From positions 496,001 to 560,000 of the forward strand of contig JAMWFC010000122.1 in the NCBI GenBank assembly GCA_027475525.1: a stretch of 64,000 nt of DNA, in the 5' to 3' direction. The notes beneath the pieces are model-generated. The model was not told the origin of the DNA. It worked only from the letters and a program-made list of their open reading frames with translations, and ran no database searches. The position numbers were made by a program, and so were the translations under genes. This stretch comes from Macrolepiota albuminosa (taxonomy: Eukaryota; Basidiomycota; Agaricomycetes; Agaricales; Agaricaceae). This document shows positions 41,238 through 54,102 of the stretch, piece by piece (the stretch's first letter is position 1; every line of letters begins with the position of its first letter).

Positions 41238-42805
41238 AAATCCTTGGACCCTCCTTGTTGTCCTTCACCAGGACTAGGAGCATGCCTGGTGTTGACTAAA
41301 ACTGACATGACTTCTGTCAGTCTCTGAAAGCCCTTTTCCAGTTCTCCCAGCCTGTCTGCTTCTCCATGCTGGATGCGCTCCAACATGTCATCCCTAGTAT
41401 CTCTTACAGCATTGGTGTAAGTAGAGTAGGTTGGGATGTCTTGAGCTTCCTCAGCCCAGCCAAAGTATAACCCCACTTGAGAGTCATGTAACTTCATCAC
41501 CCTATCATGTGGTGATATACTGGATGGCTCTCTGGGTAGAGGAGCTCTGTTGGGCATTCTAGTCCTCCCATCTACTAGGATCACCCATCCCTTTTGAACA
41601 TCTGATTTCACCTGCTCACACTCAGCTATACGATGACCAGTTCCCCAACAGTAGAAGCAATATGTGCTTCCACCAGGTGTTGGCATCATTGCCTGAGCAG
41701 GCCTCTCTGTTTGCCCTCCATGGTGGCTTTTGGTAGTTAGGAAAGCATTCCTCATGTCCAGTTGGCTAGTTTGCAGAGCTTGCATAGCACTTTGGATGCT
41801 GCCAACCTGCTTCCCAATAGCAACCATAGAGTCTTGCAGATGAGCCATCCTCTCTTCTGCCTCCTCATTTTTCACTACTACTCCACCCACCTCCCTGTTG
41901 GTGGTCTCTCCCCTAGTTTTCCTGACAGTTGTCCCATCTACTAGGGCTGTCACCACTGCTATCACTTCAGACAAGTCATACTTGTTGTCTTTGTGACGAT
42001 TACGAGCAGGATCCCTGTAATGGCCATGTTTGTGGATGAGTCTCTCCTCCACTAACTCTGCCAGGGTGGGTGTAAAACACCCCATAAACTTATCCACCAA
42101 TACCCCATTCCCTACAACACTATCCAACTTTTTGGCTTCAGCCCTGAATTTTCTGATTAAGGAGTGCAGCTCAGGGGCATCCCCTCTGCTTAGCCTGGCA
42201 TGCTCCTTACAGATCCTATCCAGGTTTGCCATGCTTCCTGCCTCATCCATAGCTTCAGGGTATGATTCCTTAACCTCCCTTATAAAGGTGGCCCAAGGAT
42301 ATCTATCCTCAAAACTGTCGAACCCTCTCCATTCCTGCTCAGTCTCTGCATCCACATATTCTAATAACCTCTTCTTCTTTTCTCCATCCTCCACAATGCC
42401 TGCATGATTGAATAGAGACTGCATTCTCTGCAGAAACCTGTGAACCTCAGCAGGCTCACTGCTTCTGAACTTGGGTGCATCTCTACTTTCAGGCAATGGC
42501 ATTTTATATCGCATGGGTTGCTCCATAATGCTGGTCAACTTAGTTGGCTCAGGCAATGAAGACTTAGGTGTTTGTGGTGTAGGCGTGTACTTCTCAGTCC
42601 GAAGTTTTCGTTTACAAAGTACAGCGTCTGGATCTGGGAGACTAGCAACTGTGCCCTTGGAGGATGCACGAGTTTCTCTTCTCCTGGGAGAAATAATGGT
42701 TTTTGCCCTTGGTGTAGTAACCTTAGGCGTGCCGGGCCAAGAACCTGGCGGTGCAAAACTAATGTTTCTTTTTGGTGGTTTGGACTCCAAATGGAGATCC
42801 GACAA
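41234..42805 (-). CDS. Gag polyprotein, element A copy 2
   Basis: 523 codons from the TTG equivalent to that of copy 1, with about eight residue differences. It has the same CCHC knuckle (C-FY-C-WGTG-H-RIAE-C), the same absence of ATG for the first 93 codons and the same GAT TTT TGA end. The near-identity starts at the Gag leader; upstream of about 42820 the two copies diverge sharply. Confidence 0.87.
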   Translation of the reverse strand: MSDLHLESKPPKRNISFAPPGSWPGTPKVTTPRAKTIISPRRRETRASSKGTVASLPDPDAVLCKRKLRTEKYTPTPQTPKSSLPEPTKLTSIMEQPMRYKMPLPESRDAPKFRSSEPAEVHRFLQRMQSLFNHAGIVEDGEKKKRLLEYVDAETEQEWRGFDSFEDRYPWATFIREVKESYPEAMDEAGSMANLDRICKEHARLSRGDAPELHSLIRKFRAEAKKLDSVVGNGVLVDKFMGCFTPTLAELVEERLIHKHGHYRDPARNRHKDNKYDLSEVIAVVTALVDGTTVRKTRGETTNREVGGVVVKNEEAEERMAHLQDSMVAIGKQVGSIQSAMQALQTSQLDMRNAFLTTKSHHGGQTERPAQAMMPTPGGSTYCFYCWGTGHRIAECEQVKSDVQKGWVILVDGRTRMPNRAPLPREPSSISPHDRVMKLHDSQVGLYFGWAEEAQDIPTYSTYTNAVRDTRDDMLERIQHGEADRLGELEKGFQRLTEVMSVLVNTRHAPSPGEGQQGGSKDF

Positions 42806-42831
42806 AGTGATAGTTTGTGCAACAAAAGCCC

Positions 42832-42848
42832 CCTCACGGTGGGCTCCA
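42832..42848 (-). promoter_or_regulatory. Primer binding site of element A copy 2
   Basis: TGGAGCCCACCGTGAGG on the minus strand, two bases from the 5' LTR end. It differs from copy 1 only by C to T at one CpG. Confidence 0.6.
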
Positions 42849-42850
42849 GA

Positions 42851-43799
42851 TGATGCAAAATGGGAAGTTTACTTTATTTAAAGTAGTCCAAAATGTAATT
42901 TAGACTGAACTTTGTTGTATTTCAACTGTCCCAACTTCACAGAGTACGTGGGGCAACGTTACATGCGCACACACTTTGTAGAAAGTGATTATAATTTTTA
43001 ATTGATTTATTTGAATGAAAAACTTAAAGTTTACACTCGAAATGGGTCAAAATAGTATTATTACTAAAACCCGAAGTAAATCTAGTCGCTCGTAGGCCTA
43101 AGACGTCCACTCCCTGGGGACTCCGAGCCATGGCAAGTTGATTACTTGCCCGACTCCCCCATCTTCGTCCTCCTTTTATACCTTTTCCCTCGCTGCACGG
43201 ACCACTCCTATTTCCCTCGTGTTTACTTGTAGTCTCGTTATTACTCGTCCGGGACACGATTGTGCCGGATCTGGGCCCTGGTTGTTGCGTTTCCGAGACT
43301 GCCGTCGTGGCTAATAGTTCGTCCATCGGATTGTATGGCTAATCCCTTCTTCTGCTTCTATTTCCTCCCTCACTTCTTTGTTTTCCCCTGCATCGTCTTC
43401 CTGGAGCTCCTGGTCTCATTCTATGGCCACCTCGGGTCGTACTGTAGGCTTGGGGACGTGTTTGCACGAGGTCGCGATGGTCGGGAGGGAATTCGGATTT
43501 GGCTTTTGATGGGTGATGCCAAATGAGATTTCGGGGCTTCTGCCGAGATCTTATCTTGTGCACTGCCACCATCGGCTAATTCCTCGTGATCGCCTTTCTG
43601 ATCGCTGGTTGCGCACCTCGTTACTACGTACTTGGCTCGTCGTTTTTATTGTCAGGGTTTTTCTTTTGAGGTAAGGCTCCCGGCGTCTACGGTTTTCGAC
43701 GCAATGCTTACAGTTTTCAGCATTTGTTTTATTAAAACACGGGTATATTGGGAGCCGTTGATACCAGCTTGTCTGCCTCAGTTGGAGGCGGACGTATCA
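42851..43799 (-). repeat. 5' LTR of element A copy 2
   Basis: 949 bp, nearly identical to 33696-34642. TATA box at 43174-43180 (minus). It is followed by the target duplication ATAG at 43800-43803. Confidence 0.9.
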
Positions 43800-43803
43800 A
43801 TAG

Positions 43804-45486
43804 GGATGAGGATCCCTACGTTGTTGTCAGCGAGATAAAATTTCATCAATTTGAGTTTCTTCTCATCCTTCCATACCTGGAGCCGTGGCCAGAGTGTATC
43901 AGTACACTATTGCAAACGTATCAACTACATTCAATGAAGGTCGCTAACACAAGAAATGATCATGAATTGGTCGAAGGGATACTTATCCCAGTTATCTCAC
44001 GTAGTGACCACGTTTTAAAAAGCTCATCTTTCTTGAATCAACGCACCTTCCTCATGAAATCAGTCCTTCGACCGATTCTCACACGTATTTACTTGCTCTC
44101 CCCGATGCCACTTATCAGAAGCTTCTTCGCGCCATGGTCAAGTTTTGGTCAAGTTGTCATTCCCAGTCATTCGCTAGATCGATTTCAGATACCTATTACA
44201 AGACCTACAACAATGGATCTCTCTCTCTTGCATTATGTCGACACGTCGACATGAGATGTGGAAGACACTTGACGCTCTTGGGAGATTTTCACCCTTCATA
44301 CAATTTGTGTCAGATATCACATTACCGTATATACTCTACGACGTCTGCTTACCACGGGACAGCGTCCCTCGCCTGCAGTAAGTCAGTTCGCGATTAGAGC
44401 CTCAATATAGATCAGGTTGCCGCGTTTACCAAGGCACCGAATCTTTGACATTTCGCTGAAACATTCCCATTCATCGCTCGTAGATCTCCGATCGTTGACG
44501 GTCTAGAAACCTCAAACTTCCGGGTTCCTCACTCACTGGAGCTTCATTGGATCGACTACACCAGGCAATTCCTAGTTCAATGACCTGTCACTAACAAAAT
44601 TCCGATTTTTCTGCATCGACTTGAAATTTCTACCCCTTACCAACATATTGTCTTTCTTATCCTGATGCAAGTCGCTCGAAATCCTCGCTCTATTAGATGT
44701 GTGGAGAGACACGGGTTATCGCAAATCCACTCTCGATGTTTGTCTCCAAGCTTCAGAAAACACAGCCCGGATTCATTCCTTCACTTTTTTATTTCAATAG
44801 CATGTCGATTGTCCAGAGGATGCAAGTGCTATTGACTGTTTGATTCACTGTCGGATGAGATGTCTTTCGGAGGCAAAAGCTCAAAACGGTTATGGAAGAG
44901 CCGTTGGACTACCAAGACCGTGTCAACTGGAAATACCTTGTAAAAATGTCAGAGAGGGTTAGAGCCATGTATACGGGACGGAGAGGATGCAATCAGAATC
45001 AGTGTGTTGGATGAGATCGTTGAGAACAAAAACTCCCTCCCATTGGTAAACATGATTTCGATATCAATGAAACTTGCTGGCCTATAGATTTATAATGTAA
45101 CCGAATGACTCTACACTCTGATGGTGCATGGCTGTGCATAGATTGAATGGCAGCTGTTGGACCTACTCGATTCCTTTCGGTAAGGGCAACCACACATGCT
45201 ATTCAATGGGACACCCTTTTCTTAATCCACACTTGCTTTGTTTAAACGGGGTGGGGTGGTGGTTCTCGTGGTGTCGCCATATCCCGCATGACCCTGCCGC
45301 ATTTCCCTAAAGACACAGATTCAAAAAAATACTGATGCCTACGATGTCATAAAAGCTTTGCCCTTATGCAGCATTCCGCGCGACAAGCAAGACATCGTAT
45401 CTGCCAACACGCGTTATCTGCATGGTGAAAGCACATCTCCGACTGTCAAGGTACCATGGAGATGTTCTTCGACTCAACTTCAAGGG
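43804..45486. other. Host DNA without a clear gene
   Basis: Composition is ordinary, unlike the AT-rich regions. Short open stretches exist on the plus strand at 43804-44254 and 44134-44397, but neither has an ATG context, intron pattern or motif I can recognise. The reading is broken by many stops. It may be a decayed gene (an F-box/LRR-like gene was considered) or intergenic DNA. Confidence 0.4.
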
Positions 45487-45770
45487 CGGCAGTGTATGTG
45501 TCCTTGAAATTTGTAGTTTCCCGCTGTCGTGGTCCCCTCTAACTTTTTGCAACTACTGAATGTGATTATTATCATGTAAAAGGAAAAGACAAAATGATTT
45601 CAATGAAAGTACACGTCGATCTGCGAATAGTGATTGAATTAACACATTGGCTTCAACTATTGAATTCCGTATCTATTTCACATGATGTATGCAGAAAAAA
45701 AATTGTGATGGGCGTAATACTATTAGAGAGCAGGAATATGTTATAGGTATATTAGGTATGTGCACCTCAA
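45487..45770. repeat. Duplicated 3' flank of FunK1, copy B
   Basis: Resembles 1785-2063 beside copy A (for example GATTTCAATGAAAGTACAC in both). It shows that the two FunK1 copies arose from a DNA-level segmental duplication and not from a processed transcript. Confidence 0.75.
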
Positions 45771-47992
45771 TCAATTAGGACCAGACCGGTTGTCCTGTGG
45801 AGTTAATTGACCACTCTTGCGAGATGCTTTCCTGGACCCTTCAGAGTTCAGACGACTTTCCGTCTTACGCTTGCGGATGCTTGGGACGAACTTGGAGACT
45901 TTCACAAGTTCGTGTTTGACGCGACCTTCGTTGGCCTTCCAGTCAATCTCTCCCTCATGAAGCAACTGATCCAAGAGGGTCGGTAGCCATTTCGGATTCT
46001 CCAAAGTCTCCAACGCCAACTTTTTGTCCTCCTCTGCCATCCGGAGTCGGGACTTTCTGAAGCTATTGTTATTGTCACCAATAGAATAAGCTTTAGAGTT
46101 GGATTGGGGTTGAGTATACCGCTCGCACAACACTTGCCGCATGCTTTCTAAAACAGATACGATCCCGGCGTTGGCAAATCGTGCCTTTGCAATCAATCCG
46201 CTTGAGCCCATATTCGAGGATCTTGCAGTGCGGATGCGAAGCTGACCTGTCTCGGGATCGAAATACTTGGAATCAAAGTTCTCGTATATTGTTTCGGTCA
46301 GGGTCACAGAGTTAAGCTCATGAGATGTGTATCGCAGCGCCATCCAGAAGATGAGATGGTAGAAAGATTCTACGTCATCAATTCGATTCTGGATCACTGG
46401 CACTCCGTCGTCCGGAAACAAACGGATCGCAAGGAACTGCCAGGTACCCTGAGAATGACAGGAGATTGAGTTCAGTACAAAAGATAATCAGCTTATCCGT
46501 TCTTACCGTACGCTCCGGCTGTGCTTCCCCGGATTTCTTATCAGCCAGCTCCAGGTCGAGGGAAAGGTCCCAATCGATAAGATATCCTTGGATCGTTCCA
46601 TCCGTCTTCCGCTTGAACATGATATTTCCGTTGCTGATGTCACGATGAAGAATTTTGGCTCTAGTCGCAGCATCGCCATGAGCTATATATAATTGATATA
46701 ATGCTAAATTAAAATATAAACTCAGAATCACATACCTATCGAAGCGTCCCGTATGATAGTAATCATCTCATGTACGTTTTCAAATTCCTCCAGTGTCAAG
46801 GGCAGGTATTCGAGGGCGATCCGATAGTGACGATGTGTGCGCAAAGTTATCTCGAAAGGTTTTGCTAGTTTGTCATTAAATATCTTCGTTTGCGTAATGT
46901 GGTGACTATAGTCCTCATTGCCAATGTCAGCTCCATGATATACTTCCGGAACATTTTGGACTTTATGCTCATGAAGCGTTTCATAAATCTCGTGTTCGGG
47001 CTTGAGAGTAGGAGAGTAGACGCGCCAACTGTCTTTGAGCAGGACGACCTTTTTGTCCTTTAAGCAGTACGCTTTGAAACACCGCGTCGAGCGCCCAATA
47101 GGGGAGGTAGAGCCAGGAGGCTGGTCTTTAAGAATGAAGTAGTTCTTGTCTCCAACGGAAATGATAAGAAGCTGAGCTTTCTCATCGCACCCCAGCGAGT
47201 GTTGAATATCCGTCTTCTGAGAAGGAGATAGAGTAGCGTCGGCCACAGTAGGGTCACGTCCACGCTCCGCCGTCGTTGCAGAAGTGAATCGGCGAAAGAA
47301 GTCAAAGAGATGTGAGTCGTTGAAGAGAACCTTTTTAGTTACAACAACACCACTTCTGTCCCAACGAAGAAGGCGCAAGTATGTGCGGAAGATGAGAGCC
47401 GAGAACACATGAGTTCGGAACTCCATTGCCTGGTGACACGTCGCATAGCTTGTGATTTGACCAAGAGTCTTCTTGCCTCGAATACTTTCCCTCTCGAAAC
47501 CGTCGACAAGATCGTCAAAAGGATCGTCGTCGCCATTGTATTTGACTTCGAACATAGCCTCGATGGTAGCATTCTCGTTGCCGCGACATACAACGATGTC
47601 GGGTTCAATATTTACACCGTCGAATACTTTCAATACATTGCTGTGCTTGTCGCAAAAATTGATGTTTTCTGATGGTCGCAGTGTATTTAGATACTTAACC
47701 TAGACGATATTAGCGATGTAATGGTTTAATGATATGAAACACCTACCAAGGCTTCATACATGTCCCCTTCCTTGGTCGCACGTCCCAACTCCGGCGCAAG
47801 TGCTCGATATGCTGCTATTCCGTCGGGTTCGTTGCCTGTACTTTGTACAGCTGGCAAGAATTCGTTGAAAAGATGGACATCAACAGGGCCGACAACTCGT
47901 CCTGATATTATAGCATGAAAACCGGCCAACTCAGACTCAAGTTCATCAGAGATGGCGTTCCGTTCGCTGGGCACTGGCTTGTGCTGTTTCAT
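45771..47992 (-). CDS. FunK1-type fungal protein kinase, copy B (about 687 aa, four exons)
   Basis: Exons on the minus strand: 47992-47747, 47699-46736, 46682-46507 and 46448-45771. The introns (47, 53 and 58 bp) are GT-AG and the joined frame is open. Motifs are the catalytic loop HRDISNGNIMF, LIDWDLSLDLE as the metal-binding DFG equivalent, and the FunK1-typical GTWQFLAIRL after the last intron. The C-terminal tail is basic (KRKTESRLNS). The first ATG in the open frame is at 47992; the frame extends to a TTG at 48067, so a further 5' exon is possible. FunK1 kinases are an expanded family in multicellular basidiomycetes; substrates are unknown. No inactivating change was seen. Confidence 0.85.
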
Positions 47993-48067
47993 TGGTGTAG
48001 AACCAACCTTTGGAGGGCCTTTTGGACGTGGAGTGACAGGTGGAGATGACGTGTTCCCATCAAGCAA

Positions 48068-48300
48068 AAGTTGGCCTTAATAGGTCATCCTTAAACGTGC
48101 ACTGCCTGTCAGATTCTGTGGATTGCAGAATGAGAGAATGGCTCAGAACTCAAGGTGGATGGATAAAGTCGAGTTTAACGAAGGTCACATGAGGTATAGG
48201 CCTAGTCAGGAAGACTGTCCAAACTTGTACTTTCTCACGGTTCAACTTGACCATGAGCAATTTTGACTGCATCATATTCACACTTCTTTTAGCCTCAGGT
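48068..48300. other. Upstream region of FunK1 copy B
   Basis: No ORF. It should contain the promoter of the kinase gene, but no clear TATA box was found. It forms the transition to the CpG-poor region to the right. Confidence 0.4.
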
Positions 48301-51300
48301 TGCCTTCAAAGACGTTATGGGGTACTAGAACTACTTAGCTTCGCTTCCTTTCTGTTTGAACTACAGTCATTAGGCTGTCAGTCTCCGTAATGTTTGGTCA
48401 GAAGATCTGCAAAGTCCTGGCCATTTGTCTGGGGAAGCTGATGTATTTTTCTTTACTTTCTTCTTGACCTCCATGACCAGGCCTCTCTCAGGTCCTCAGC
48501 CCTGTTGAGAAGAGGGCTGCTGCTGTTCAGATGTTTATCTGGAATCTACATCTCTTTTTTGTGTTTGTGGCCATGCACTCTCAGTACATGGAATTATTTT
48601 CTCCTCTTTGCCCCATCGAGTGTGTCGTCAGTCCAACCTTGATTTTTTAACTGTATATGTACTGCTATTATGATTTGTATTATTTTAACATTGAACTTTA
48701 GATGGATTCTGTTCCTCATGGCAGGTTACTCTGCAATCACTGCCAGCAACCTTGGTTCACTCATGAAAATCTTCAATCTGTTTAACTTTTAATGTGGCTC
48801 CAATGCCTTACATGGACACCACCTCAAGACAGTGCATCAACCATTACATCTGTTAATGCCTGTTGCTGCCAAGTATATGAAAATCATTGCCCTTCATCTA
48901 ATCCTATTCTTGGACTGTCACAGTGAACAGGTATCTCAAGCAATTCAAGTATGTCTTTTTTTTACAGTTTGCATGCCACCATCAACAAATATTCAACCAT
49001 GGGCAACATTGATGGCCACAGGTTTGCAGTCTGTCCAAGGTTCCACCCCTAAGAATTTTTATTTTTATTTTATTACAATAGTGCATCCAGCATTGATATG
49101 CTTAAAAATCTCTAACTGATCAGCTGCTAACCCTGGATTATTTCAAGCTCTATAGATCAGATATAAGTGTTGATCCTGTATTTAAAAAATACATACTCTG
49201 ACCAAGTCCAAGATGCAATTATTTGTCAAACATCTCTTATATAAGAACTTGAAAAAAATCACAGGTCACTAAGCTAAATATTCTGATCCATCTAATTTGT
49301 CTGATTCTGTGCATGGTGTGTTGTTTATTGGTATGTTGTTGCACTTCAACCAAATTGTTTTTCATTTGCCTGTTTTCAGCACTGACTTCTCAACCTATTG
49401 TAGGTCCAATAAACAATTATGAGCACTATTTCTGCCTTGCACTATGCCTATAGGATAGGTTTCATACTGCAGAAATTAATGAAGACTCTACTGAACTTTC
49501 TTGTGAAAGTCATTATTTATGCATCACAATATATATCAAATTCATATTGTTACATTCCTAAATAATCTTTATGCTATTTCAGATGACCAATAATTGTTTG
49601 CCAAATGTAAAAGCTTTTTTTGTCAATGTTGCATCTGTCTGATTTTTTATTAGTCAGCATTGCCTTTATCCACTTTTTCTTTAATTTCAACATCACTATC
49701 AGATAATACTGTGAGTATATATAATTCATGCAACTAAGTTGAAACTGACTCAATATAGAAGGAACTCCTAATTGATCCTGCTCTGCTTGAAATCTATGTG
49801 AACTATGTGCTGACAGTGGCTAACTCTGCAACTAAATCTTTCAATATTGCAAAAATTTTAACAGAATACACCATTACTTCAGAAATTGGTATTACTCTTA
49901 ATTCTGCATCAATTTCCACATCTACTGCATTTTAAGATGCTTAGATCAACGATATTACTGCTGCATTATTTTTTGGTCTGGATTTGAACTTGTTTATTGT
50001 TCTCTACAACAAATCAGCCTCTGATCAAGCTCTTAATTCTGCCTTCAATGCTAATCAACTTGTCAAGAATGAGTAGATTTCACACATCCAAGGCATTTTT
50101 CTCAAGCCACTTGACTATGATGATCTTTTAGCTATTGCAGCTCCCACTGCAGATGAGACTGCATCTATTCTATATACTCACATCTGGGCTCTAGTAAAAA
50201 ATGAGGTGCTTCCTTTCTCAGGTTTGGCACCTGATATAATGGTCAAAAATTTTAACATTAATGGCTTGTTAGGCCCTCACCTGAGAATCAATGTGTATGT
50301 TGATGTCTTTTTTTAGAATATATTTGCAACTTATATTCATCTTAGTGGTGAAGATGTTGGAAATGCTCCTGTATGCTCAACTTGAGCAGCTTTATTGTCA
50401 CTTGTCATCCACATTGGGCACTGGGCTGAAGTAGCTCTAAAAATCTTCATGCCACATTTTATTCTGAGAATTATTTCCTTGCATGATGATGTTTTTGCAT
50501 ATTAAACATATGGTTTCATACTTTGGTTAACTATTCTTCATGACCAACTATTATTATCAGTGTCTCCCTTTTTTTTATTTTGCTTCTTTCTCATGGCTTC
50601 AATATTGCTACCAATCTCAACCTTATTAAGAAGATGACTCCTTTAATCAGAACTAAACTAAAAACTTGGCCTCTACAAACACTCTTGAATTCTGCAACTG
50701 GACTTACTGAGATGGTGCTTCATAATAGGTATAATTCAATGCTTCTCATAGTTGACTTTATTTCAAATGTCACTGTATGTCTTTTTCTTTTAATGACTTG
50801 TATTTTATAGCCTCAATCCTTCTACAAATATAATATATCTGTATGTTGTCACATGAATTTCTGAGTTCGATAAAAAAAACAACTTACAGCTGGGCTTTTA
50901 TTTGGAACTACAGATTATATAGGTCTTCAGTTACACCTACTCTTCATCACTTTCAAAAAAGAGTTCAACTATGACTTTGTTGAAAAAGGCTCCAAAACTC
51001 CATTTTTTATTGAGGTGAGTTACTTATTTTTATCAAGCATATTATTCATAGTTATATTATTGTCTTGGATATTTGGAAATAATGATCAAGCACTTCTCCT
51101 CATCAATGCCTTTTTCATTGAAAAGATTATTATCAAAGTCACTCAAGTAACTAGCCTCATTGAATTAGAGCACATTGACACTATTGGAACAACATTGAAT
51201 GCTAAAGAATGCCATGAATATGAAAAACTGGCACTGAAGTCAATCAAGCAATTTTTTAATGGATGTGGATATACCACAAGCAAAGAGATCATAGTTTATG

Positions 51301-54102
51301 ATAACAACAATGCAAATGATTCTTTATACTAGTCTAAACAATTCCTTCAAGCCATGACTGCATCTGAATATTTACCCAATAAAAGAATTTTTGTAAGTAT
51401 TTGCATTCTTGTCAGGCTATAACAAATCAACATTTCTGTGAATTTGTTTTGTTAATTCATTCAATACTTCTCAGAATATTGTAAAGAATGCTGTAAGTTT
51501 TCCATTGTTCTCTTTGTTCTTAAACTTTCCTCACAGTAAAGCTTTAGAGCACTCATATTCACACATGTACAACACATATGGATTTCCTCCTTAATAATTA
51601 TAAGAAGACCCTCTTAACAACTGAAGATGTCAATGCTCCATCTCATGTTTCAACCAGTTTTGATTACTGGTTCTTTTCAATTATTGATACCTCTCAAAAT
51701 GAATACAATAATGCATAGATTATTTATGCCTAGATCACACAAGTATACAGTTACAATAGAATATGAATTGCCAATAAATTGATCAAAAATTTATCAAATT
51801 GAGCATTGGTATTTTTGTTGAGCAAAGCAATATATGAAAACACTATGAGAGATTAAATGAAGAATGTAAGTCAAAGATATAATTGACATTTTTTTTCTAA
51901 CAAAATATTGAATATGAGGAAGGCCTAGAAAAGATTTAATTTACCTTTAAAAGAGGCTTTTATAAATTGCAAAGATATTTTATACAAAAAGGCCTTGTTG
52001 CAGATTTTACATACAAATGGTCACTAATAGAGATCAGAAAGAAACTTGGTTGAGTTTCAGCATGACTCACTTGTCATGTATAGGATCTTTGATGTTCTTT
52101 CAAATGCAAAGGCTTGAAGTATGAATAGGTGATGAAAACAACTTTGTAAAATTGAAACAATAACTATGTAACTGTAAGTTCTTATTATATTGGTGCAGAC
52201 ATATAGAAAAGACATACTTCAAGATTGTGCAAAGAGAGGATTGGATATTATCAACCTATAAAGACCAATGCTGCATCAGGATACCAGGATCCCAAGTCCC
52301 TTGATATCATACCAGGAGCTGAACTTCAGTTGATTAACCATTTTCAACTAGTTCAGCTATGATAATCTCCTTCAAGTCTTGTTTGGAGGCCTTCTGTGTG
52401 CAAACCAATGGTTTTGTTTTTGGAGAAGGGCATCTCTATCCCCTTTCTATGCCAGCTGCAACATTCCTGTGCTGCCATGTCATCACATATCCCTTTGGAC
52501 TATGATGGAGGCTGATGGAGTGCAGAGGTACTACAGGAAACCCAAGCAATAAGAAACCTGTATAGTACATTAACTAATCACTTCTATACTCTGATTACTG
52601 ACATTCACTACCTTTTTACAACTTCTATTCACCTCTCACTATCCTCACAAGCCTAAGAACATGAACTTATCCATACTTTAAACTTGTTCTAATATGTATA
52701 AGGACATGTTTTTTCTCATTCAACAAACTCTGATGCTACTGCTTGCAAATCTACAGTCACATTTTTTTGCTACTGTTGCATAAAAGAATGCATCATGACT
52801 TTGACATTTGCTGGTTTCTCCACAGCTGTTCTTGCAGCTCTTGCTGACAAAAAATTGCTCACTGCTCATAAAGCCATAGTAAATGTCATTATTCAGCTCA
52901 TCAGTGCTAGTGTAGTCAAGGCTCTTGAGGCTGCCCCATTGCAGATACTATAATTATTGATAATTCTCTCACATTGTATGTCTTTCATGTCACTAATACT
53001 GTTTCTATGTTGTCATGATTCAATGACTTCCATAATGCAGAGCTTACTGACCTTGTGCCTTTTCTTGTGGACTTGACCATGGTACCTGATGTCAGAGACA
53101 TCCTTGATAGCTTATTGCATTAGCGGCTGCAAATAGCTTAATTATACCCATTGAAACCACTAGGATTTATTTATATCTGCTATGTCTATTATTACCTCAT
53201 TTGCTTCAATATTGGCTCTTTTTTGGATTGGGCCTATCTGCTTGTTTCCACAACCACACACTCTGTACAGCCTGCCAGCTCAGCATTCTTCTACCACATA
53301 ACATATGCATATGTTGGCATCTTCAGAACTGCCATACAGAGCCTGGCCATCTTCAAGGTCCTTCATATTCTTATAAGCTGGGTCCACAGCCTGCTGCTTA
53401 TGTCCACTGCCTAGGTTGCCAATCACCTGTTCCTCATCTGGGGCATTGTTGACTAGTTTGCTGATATACATACAACTATTGTCTTCCATGCTCCTACACT
53501 GACTATTTTTGCTTCAACAGGCCTGCATGAACTTGCTATACATATTCATAGTTCTCTTCTGATCTATAACTGAAGTCATTTGGTACTTTTTCTATGTGTT
53601 TACTCTCATGGAATATGAGTCCTATGCACTCCTCTGGCTTTGCTACATGACATTTTATGTCCTTTGAGGCCTTCCTCATCCATGTGACCCTTTTGCTGTC
53701 CTTGCCAATCTGGATGTAAAGGTCTACAGACTATGCATGTGCTATGTTGTTTGGGATTTAGTGGCCTAGTGAGTTGTGCTCTCCACTCATATGAGCAAAA
53801 CTGATGTCTTAATAGGACTGTATAGTCTGTATATGCTTGGGAGAGCCAAAGAAAAGTAGCTTCAAATTTCTTTTCAAAACTTCTAAATCCTCTCTGCACC
53901 ATTAGGTGCAATTTGCCAAGCTGTCACTGACAGATGTTATTGACATAGACACATACAACAGTAAACTTGATACTGACAACAAAGGCAAGACAGTAATTGG
54001 CAAAGCTGCTGAAACACTTGCCTTCAACTCAAGTATTTCTAGGTGTGTGTGTCTCTCTCTACTTGTCATGTGCCAACAAGCCTGCAATACAGGAAGCACC
54101 TG
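48301..54102. other. AT-rich, CpG-depleted DNA with unassigned coding remnants
   Basis: Only scattered CpGs were seen. Interrupted coding-like text is readable on the plus strand, for example near 50090-50310 (ending LLGPHLRINVY), near 52820-52950 (AALADKKLLTAHKAIVN, vaguely HEAT-like) and near 53150-53410 (hydrophobic). Stops are mostly at positions explained by C to T or G to A changes. I could not assign any of these to a family with confidence. Confidence 0.45.

Larger units (their letters stand above)
33696..43799 (-). mobile_element. Element A copy 2: Ty3/gypsy retrotransposon, minus orientation
   Basis: Flanked by the 4-bp duplication ATAG (33692-33695 and 43800-43803), which is CTAT in element orientation, as for copy 1. 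LTRs are 947 and 949 bp and nearly identical, with most differences at CpG. Gag, protease and Pol are almost the same as in copy 1, whereas LTRs, leader and antisense gene belong to a clearly different subfamily. Changes against copy 1 are a 423-bp in-frame deletion in Pol and a 77-bp duplication in protease. Confidence 0.9.

Noticed and set aside
43804..44254. An F-box/LRR gene fragment to the right of element A copy 2.
   Set aside because: No F-box motif or repeat pattern could be identified; the open stretch may be chance.
52820..53100. A HEAT-repeat protein such as elongation factor 3.
   Set aside because: Resemblance of a few helices is too weak and the surrounding text is broken; left unassigned.
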